Origin: Nostocoides japonicum T1-X7
GTDB lineage: Bacteria > Actinomycetota > Actinomycetes > Actinomycetales > Dermatophilaceae
Direction: 5' to 3'
NCBI RefSeq assembly: GCF_001046855.1
Contig: NZ_HF570958.1
Span: 4,888,168 to 4,937,577, forward strand
DNA: 49,410 nucleotides
Notes under the pieces: generated by a model
Databases searched by the model: none
Told to the model about the DNA's origin: nothing
What the model saw: the letters and a program-made list of their open reading frames with translations, nothing else
Made by a program: the position numbers and the translations under genes
Shown: piece after piece, positions 45,514 through 49,410 of the stretch
Layout of the letters: each line of letters opens with the position of its first letter
How positions within the stretch are numbered: position 1 is the first letter of the stretch

Positions 45514-45794
45514 CGAAGCGCGCGGCAGGTCGACAGTGCCGCGGGGCGGGTCGTTGATCGCGCCGGCCTCCCGCCGGTCGCGTTGTGATGACGCTCACGC
45601 TAGAGGGGAAAGCCTCCGAACGGGGTATGCGAATGGCCATGGTTTGTCGCTGCGGGTGTGCAGCCGCATACCGGTCCGCGCGATCCCGTGAGATCACGAT
45701 CTTCACCGGTGCGAACCGGATTAGGAGTGAGATGCCGCCCGCAGCCGACGTTCGGCGGTGCCATCGACGGCGTCGGGGCGCCCCTGCATGTGCG
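45514..45794. promoter_or_regulatory. Divergent promoter region with spaced inverted repeat
   Basis: Between the esterase operon and the PucR-type gene, GGTATGCG (45624-45631) and CGCATACC (45665-45672) form a perfect inverted pair 33 bases apart. The CGCATACCGG half recurs at 47115-47124 after the regulator gene. A regulator contacting two helical faces is a reasonable reading. Confidence 0.45.
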
Positions 45795-47090
45795 ATGATC
45801 CCCATCGTGACGTCCGGAGTAGGCGCCCGCACACCGAGCCCAGCGACCAGCGCGGCATTGCCACCCGAGCTGGCCGACCTGGTGGGCGACGTGGCCGAGT
45901 TGGCACTGGTCGACCTCGACCGACTGGTCGCGCGGATGGACGCGGCCGTCATCGAGCTGGTCCCGGCATTCGGCGCCGACGCGGGCTCGGTGGCGAGCCT
46001 GTCGGCCTCGAACCGTGCCAACATCGCGCGCCCACTGACCGTGTGGGCTCGTCGGGAGACCGGACCGGTGCCGATCGAGGTCCCGCTCGAGGCGCTCGAC
46101 GGTGCGCGCACCGTCGCGCGGCGTGGCATCGACTTCTCCGCGATCTTTCAGGGGTACCGACGTGGGCAGAACATCGCTCTGGAGCACTACCTGGACTGCG
46201 CCATTCGCGTCGTTCCGTCCGGCCCGCTCCAGCAGGAGCTGCTGCGGGCCCTCTCGCGGCGCACGTACGAGTGGGTCGACCATGTGGTCGCGCAGGTGCT
46301 CGCGGTCGCCCAGCACGAGCGCGAAGCGGTGCTCGGCAGCGCGCTCGCGCGGCGCGCCGAGACGATCCGTCTCATCCTCGATGGCTCGCCGATCGTCGCC
46401 GACCGGGCCAGTGAGATGCTGGGCTACGACCTCGCCCGGCGACACACCGCCCTGGTCCTGTGGTTCCCGCCGACCGACGAAGTGCACGGTGCACTGGAGT
46501 CCGCAGCCACCGTTCTGGCGCGTGCCTCGGGAGCCCGGCCCCCGCTGACCCTCTCGGCTGGACCATCGGTGCTCTGGGCCTGGATGGGCACCGACGCCGA
46601 CCCCGCGCGCGATGAGCTTCGCGCGGTGAGCGACCTCATCCACCCCGATATCCGCGTCGCCGTAGGCCCCACTCGACCCGGGATCGCTGGGTTCCGCAGC
46701 ACCCACGCCGCAGCGCTCGCCATCCAGGGACTGCTCTCCGGGCGCCCCGGTGGCGCCCAGCCGGCGTTCTACGACGACCTCGAAGTCACCGCTCTCGCGG
46801 CACAGGACCCCGAACGCTCGGCCGAGTTCGTCCGCACCACGCTGGGCCGGCTCGCTGCAGACACCCCTGACGCTGCGCGCCTTCGCGAGACGCTGCGGGT
46901 GTTCCTCGACGAAGCCGAGAACGCACCCCGCACGGCTGCCCGCCTGCATACGCACCGCAACACGATCCTCAAACGAGTGGCGCGCGCCACCGAGCTCCTT
47001 GACCGCCCACCCGGCGCGCGCCGGCTCGCGACCGAACTCGCCCTCGAGCTCGTCCACCAGATCGGGCCCCAGCTGCTGACCCGGACCTGA
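45795..47090 (+). CDS. PucR/CdaR-type transcriptional regulator
   Basis: The 431-residue protein lacks the N-terminal PucR domain but has the GGDEF-like middle region (ALVLWFPPTDEVHGALESAA, IRVAVGPTRPGIAGFRSTHA) and the C-terminal PucR HTH (LRVFLDEAENAPRTAARLHT, HRNTILKRVARATELLD). I chose ATG 45795; GTG 45807 is also possible, and the frame before it is not protein-like. It is divergent from the esterase/monooxygenase operon and is its probable activator. Confidence 0.88.
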   Translation: MIPIVTSGVGARTPSPATSAALPPELADLVGDVAELALVDLDRLVARMDAAVIELVPAFGADAGSVASLSASNRANIARPLTVWARRETGPVPIEVPLEALDGARTVARRGIDFSAIFQGYRRGQNIALEHYLDCAIRVVPSGPLQQELLRALSRRTYEWVDHVVAQVLAVAQHEREAVLGSALARRAETIRLILDGSPIVADRASEMLGYDLARRHTALVLWFPPTDEVHGALESAATVLARASGARPPLTLSAGPSVLWAWMGTDADPARDELRAVSDLIHPDIRVAVGPTRPGIAGFRSTHAAALAIQGLLSGRPGGAQPAFYDDLEVTALAAQDPERSAEFVRTTLGRLAADTPDAARLRETLRVFLDEAENAPRTAARLHTHRNTILKRVARATELLDRPPGARRLATELALELVHQIGPQLLTRT

Positions 47091-47146
47091 CAGAGACGGC
47101 GCCCGGCCGGGCTCCGCATACCGGCGAGGTCTCGTAGCGTCCGGGC

Positions 47147-47316
47147 ATGGTGGTCGCGAGAGATCCGGGGAGGGTGGAGGCGTTGCGCGAGGCGCAGGCC
47201 AAGGCGCTCATGCTGTTCGAGGACGTCGTGGCGCGCGGGCTCATCGTGCCGGGGGTCGGGGAACGTGAGCTGTCCGATCAGGTGAGGGATCTGGCGGCCG
47301 AGATGTTCGGTCCACC
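47147..47316 (+). pseudogene. M24-family peptidase N-terminal fragment
   Basis: The first about 55 codons (VEALREAQAKALMLFEDVVA, RGLIVPGVGERELSDQVRDL, AAEMFG) match the start of an M24/Xaa-Pro-peptidase-like protein, but homology ends at 47312. A different frame then runs SAEQLAAADAHEVEDHRRVR to TGA at 47430-47432, the tail of an unrecognised protein. The joint looks like a deletion that fused two genes. Confidence 0.55.
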
Positions 47317-47525
47317 AGAGTGCCGAGCAGCTGGCCGCGGCCGACGCCCACGAGGTCGAGGACCACCGGCGGGTCCGCGCGCTGACCACCGCAGGTGAGG
47401 CCGTGTGGGTGTTGTCGCCGGTGTCTGACTGACGCCGAGTCAGCGCTGCGTCGAATCGGTCGAGCAGCTCCGGGAGCATGGCCGCACTCGGTGTGTCAAG
47501 GCGTCGCATTCAGGGAACGCTCAGG

Positions 47526-47544
47526 ATAGGTAGGCCTAACCTGA
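47526..47544. promoter_or_regulatory. Iron box (DtxR/IdeR-type operator) before efeU
   Basis: ATAGGTAGGCCTAACCTGA matches the DtxR/IdeR consensus (TTAGGTTAGSCTAACCTAA) at 14 of 19 positions and has an AGGT..AGGCCT..ACCT dyad. It is 47 bases before the efeU start, so iron-dependent repression is expected. Confidence 0.75.
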
Positions 47545-47590
47545 CGGCCGATTGCCCGCAGCGGGTGGGCTGTGACGAGGGGTCGGGACA

Positions 47591-49195
47591 GTGCTGGCGA
47601 CGTTCGTGATCGGACTTCGGGAGGGTCTGGAAGCTGCCCTCATCGTCGGGATCGTCGCCGCGTTCCTGACGAGGAACAACCGGCGGCTCACTCCGATGTG
47701 GATCGGCGTCGGAGCGGCGGTGCTGCTCAGCCTCGCGGTCGGGATCATCCTCCACATCGTGGAGACGGCATTGCCGCAGGCCGCGCAGGAGGGGATGGAG
47801 GCGGTCATCGGCGCGGTCGCCATCTTCTTCGTCACCGGGATGATCCTGTGGATGAGCACCCATTCCCGGGGGCTCAGGGGGGAGCTCGAGGCGCAGGCCC
47901 GGGAGGCCCTCGGCGACGGCACGTCGGCCGCGCTCGTCCTGATGGCCTTCCTCGCGGTCCTCAAGGAGGGATTCGAGTCGGCCGTCTTCCTCCTGGCGAC
48001 CTTCCAGTCGGCCACCAACGCGGTCGCCGCCTCGGCAGGAGCCGTCGCCGGCCTCGGTGTCTCGATCGCGCTGGGCGTGGCTATCTACCGGGGCGGGCTG
48101 CGCATCAACCTGTCGACGTTCTTCCGGGGGACGGGGGTCTTCCTCGTCCTCGTCGCGGCGGGTCTCGTCGCCACCTCGCTCCGCAAGGCACACGCGGCGG
48201 GTTGGGTGAATGCCGGGCAGCAGCATACGGTCGACCTGTCCTGGCTCGCACCGGTCGGCTCCATCCGATCTGCCCTCTGCACAGGGGTATTGGGGATCCC
48301 TGCCGATCCGCGGCTCATCGAGGTCATCGGGTGGCTCGCCTACCTCGTCCCGATGATGCCTATCGTCCTCTGGCCGCCGGCCCGACGTCCTGGACGGGAG
48401 GCGAGCAACCGCATCAAGACCGCGATCGCGGCCGCCGCGGTTGCCGCCGCCGTCGGGCTCGTCGTGCTCGTGCCCACGCCGCGGTTCGAGGCACCGGACA
48501 CGGCGAGCGCCGTGGACGAGAGCGGCACCACGATCGGCACGGTCCGGCTCAGTCCTCCCACGACGCTCACCGCGTCGATCGAGGAGGTCTCGACGACCGA
48601 GCTGAACCAGGACCGATCGGTCACCCACAGCGGGATCCCGGCCGAGCACCTGACCGCGTCGCGGTCCGATCTGGCCGACGGGCTTCCTGCATCCCTGACG
48701 CTCGGTGACTTGGTGCGGCTCAACAGCGGGCGCGTCCCGATCGGGGTCGATGTGCTCCGGAACCCGGGGCCCTACACGGTGGAGTGGAGCGCGGTCGCTC
48801 ACCTCGACGCCTGGACCGTCGAGGACGGGCTCCTCGACGCGACCAGCCGGTCGGCCGTCGTCGTGACCCTGCGGGGCGGTGGGCTCCCCACCGCGCGGAC
48901 GATGAGCCTCCGGCCCGGGACGAGGCTCCCGTCGGGGCGAGTCGTCCCGGCGTCCTGGAGGGTGGCGCCGACGTACGTCGACGCGGTGAGCGTTGCCAAG
49001 GGCTCGGTGGACAACCGGCGGGCCGAGGCCGGCTTCTGGGGCCGGGTGGTGCCCGGCGCCCTCGTGGTCGCCGCCGCGGCGCTGCTCACCGTCGCGTGGC
49101 GCCGACGAGCACCCCTCGCCCAGGTGATCTCCTCGGCAGCCTCAGTCAGCGCCGTCCCATCATCGATCTCCAGGAAGGACAACCATGTTCGCTGA
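47591..49195 (+). CDS. efeU: FTR1-family iron permease EfeU with extended C-terminus
   Basis: The N-terminal 280 residues form the seven-helix FTR1 permease with the iron motifs REGLEAALI (residue 9 on) and KEGFESAVF. After the last permease helix and another hydrophobic segment (AAAAVAAAVGLVVLV), about 200 extra-cytoplasmic residues (rich in Ser/Thr, with RPGTRLPSGRVVPASW) and a C-terminal helix (VVPGALVVAAAALLTVAW) follow, making 534 residues against about 280 for E. coli EfeU. It takes up iron with EfeO/EfeB. GTG 47591 has GAGGGG upstream. It overlaps efeO by 11 bases and is preceded by an iron box. Confidence 0.92.
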   Translation: MLATFVIGLREGLEAALIVGIVAAFLTRNNRRLTPMWIGVGAAVLLSLAVGIILHIVETALPQAAQEGMEAVIGAVAIFFVTGMILWMSTHSRGLRGELEAQAREALGDGTSAALVLMAFLAVLKEGFESAVFLLATFQSATNAVAASAGAVAGLGVSIALGVAIYRGGLRINLSTFFRGTGVFLVLVAAGLVATSLRKAHAAGWVNAGQQHTVDLSWLAPVGSIRSALCTGVLGIPADPRLIEVIGWLAYLVPMMPIVLWPPARRPGREASNRIKTAIAAAAVAAAVGLVVLVPTPRFEAPDTASAVDESGTTIGTVRLSPPTTLTASIEEVSTTELNQDRSVTHSGIPAEHLTASRSDLADGLPASLTLGDLVRLNSGRVPIGVDVLRNPGPYTVEWSAVAHLDAWTVEDGLLDATSRSAVVVTLRGGGLPTARTMSLRPGTRLPSGRVVPASWRVAPTYVDAVSVAKGSVDNRRAEAGFWGRVVPGALVVAAAALLTVAWRRRAPLAQVISSAASVSAVPSSISRKDNHVR

Positions 49196-49410
49196 CCGGA
49201 CTCGCCTCGTCGGAGGTGCCGTCGGCGCCTTCGCGCTCCTCGCTGTCGCGGGCTGTTCCGGTGAGGACTCATCGTCGGCGACCTCGACGTCCTCTCGTGC
49301 GGGAGGGGCGCCGATCAGGGGCGGGGCAGCCCGCGTGGCCGTCACGCTCACCCAGGGTTCCGGCGGCGAGGAATGCCGGCTCGACCACACCACGGCGGCC
49401 GCCGGGCCGG
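49185..49410 (+). CDS. efeO: EfeO-like iron-binding lipoprotein, partial
   Basis: The frame runs off the window end after 75 codons. MFADRTRLVGGAVGAFALLA is a lipoprotein signal peptide with the lipobox AVAGC, followed by a Ser/Thr linker and the start of a cupredoxin-like domain (RVAVTLTQGSGGEECRLDHT). The position directly after efeU (overlap of 11 bases, AGGAAGGA site upstream) identifies it as the extracellular EfeO component that hands iron to EfeU. Confidence 0.85.
   Translation, partial: MFADRTRLVGGAVGAFALLAVAGCSGEDSSSATSTSSRAGGAPIRGGAARVAVTLTQGSGGEECRLDHTTAAAGP

Noticed and set aside
44555..46129. 1051-residue frame extending the Baeyer-Villiger enzyme
   Set aside because: The added part is an out-of-frame read of the esterase and the divergent promoter; the FAD motif begins at ATG 44554.
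1..49410. CRISPR array
   Set aside because: No regularly spaced short direct repeats were seen on reading the window, and no cas-like protein.

Overview
This is a high-GC actinobacterial chromosome segment: GTG starts are frequent, codon third positions are G/C, regulators are of PucR, GntR/FCD, CGNR, Lrp and LysR type, and there is an EfeU/EfeO iron system with a DtxR/IdeR-like box. I cannot name the genus from sequence alone. The window is an accessory, catabolism-rich region with many insertion-sequence scars. Transporters, enzymes and regulators sit in small functional blocks.

Layout. (1) 1-2080: remnant of an ISAs1-family transposase interrupted by a group II intron (begins GTGCG at 373) whose reverse transcriptase is cut off just before a universal stress protein gene. 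(2) 2097-6783: Usp, a PucR regulator and an aldehyde dehydrogenase. (3) 6803-9820: mobile debris: a complete ISAs1-type element with inverted ends and a perfect 10-bp target duplication but a decayed transposase, an IS256 tail, a convergent Gp49-type toxin/XRE antitoxin pair, a tRNA 3' end, and a DUF4209-like tail spliced onto a truncated cNMP/CBS/DUF294 protein. (4) 11421-20412: an ectoine-catabolism-like block: FCD regulator, DoeA-like M24 hydrolase, M20 deacylase/peptidase, APC permease, CGNR regulator and diaminobutyrate aminotransferase. An IS701-type element sits exactly at the stop codon of the M20 gene. A 13-bp motif is shared between the M24/M20 divergent promoter and the aminotransferase promoter. 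(5) 20480-30638: a methylaspartate/mesaconate block: broken amino-acid permease, CoA-transferase, SDR, aldehyde dehydrogenase, second CoA-transferase, MaoC/mesaconyl-CoA hydratase-like protein, methylaspartate ammonia-lyase, CitE-like lyase, MBL hydrolase and Lrp regulator. No glutamate mutase is present. (6) 31724-38771: ThDP enzyme, amidohydrolase, LysR, MHS transporter and class II aldolase, substrate unknown. (7) 39424-47090: a four-gene operon (esterase, Baeyer-Villiger-type monooxygenase, GMC oxidase, aldehyde dehydrogenase) divergent from a PucR-type regulator, matching ketone/lactone ring opening. (8) 47147-49410: a broken M24 fragment, then iron-box-controlled efeU and the start of efeO.

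How the parts fit. Block 4 reads as ectoine -> N-acetyl-diaminobutyrate -> diaminobutyrate -> aspartate semialdehyde, with the M20 enzyme standing where DoeB usually stands and the ALDH at 5350 a possible last step. Block 5 reads as 3-methylaspartate -> mesaconate -> mesaconyl-CoA -> a hydroxyacyl-CoA -> cleavage by the CitE-like lyase, with SDR and ALDH as an unexplained front end in place of glutamate mutase. This is the best candidate for an undescribed pathway. Block 7 reads as alcohol/ketone -> ester or lactone -> hydroxy acid -> aldehyde -> carboxylic acid.
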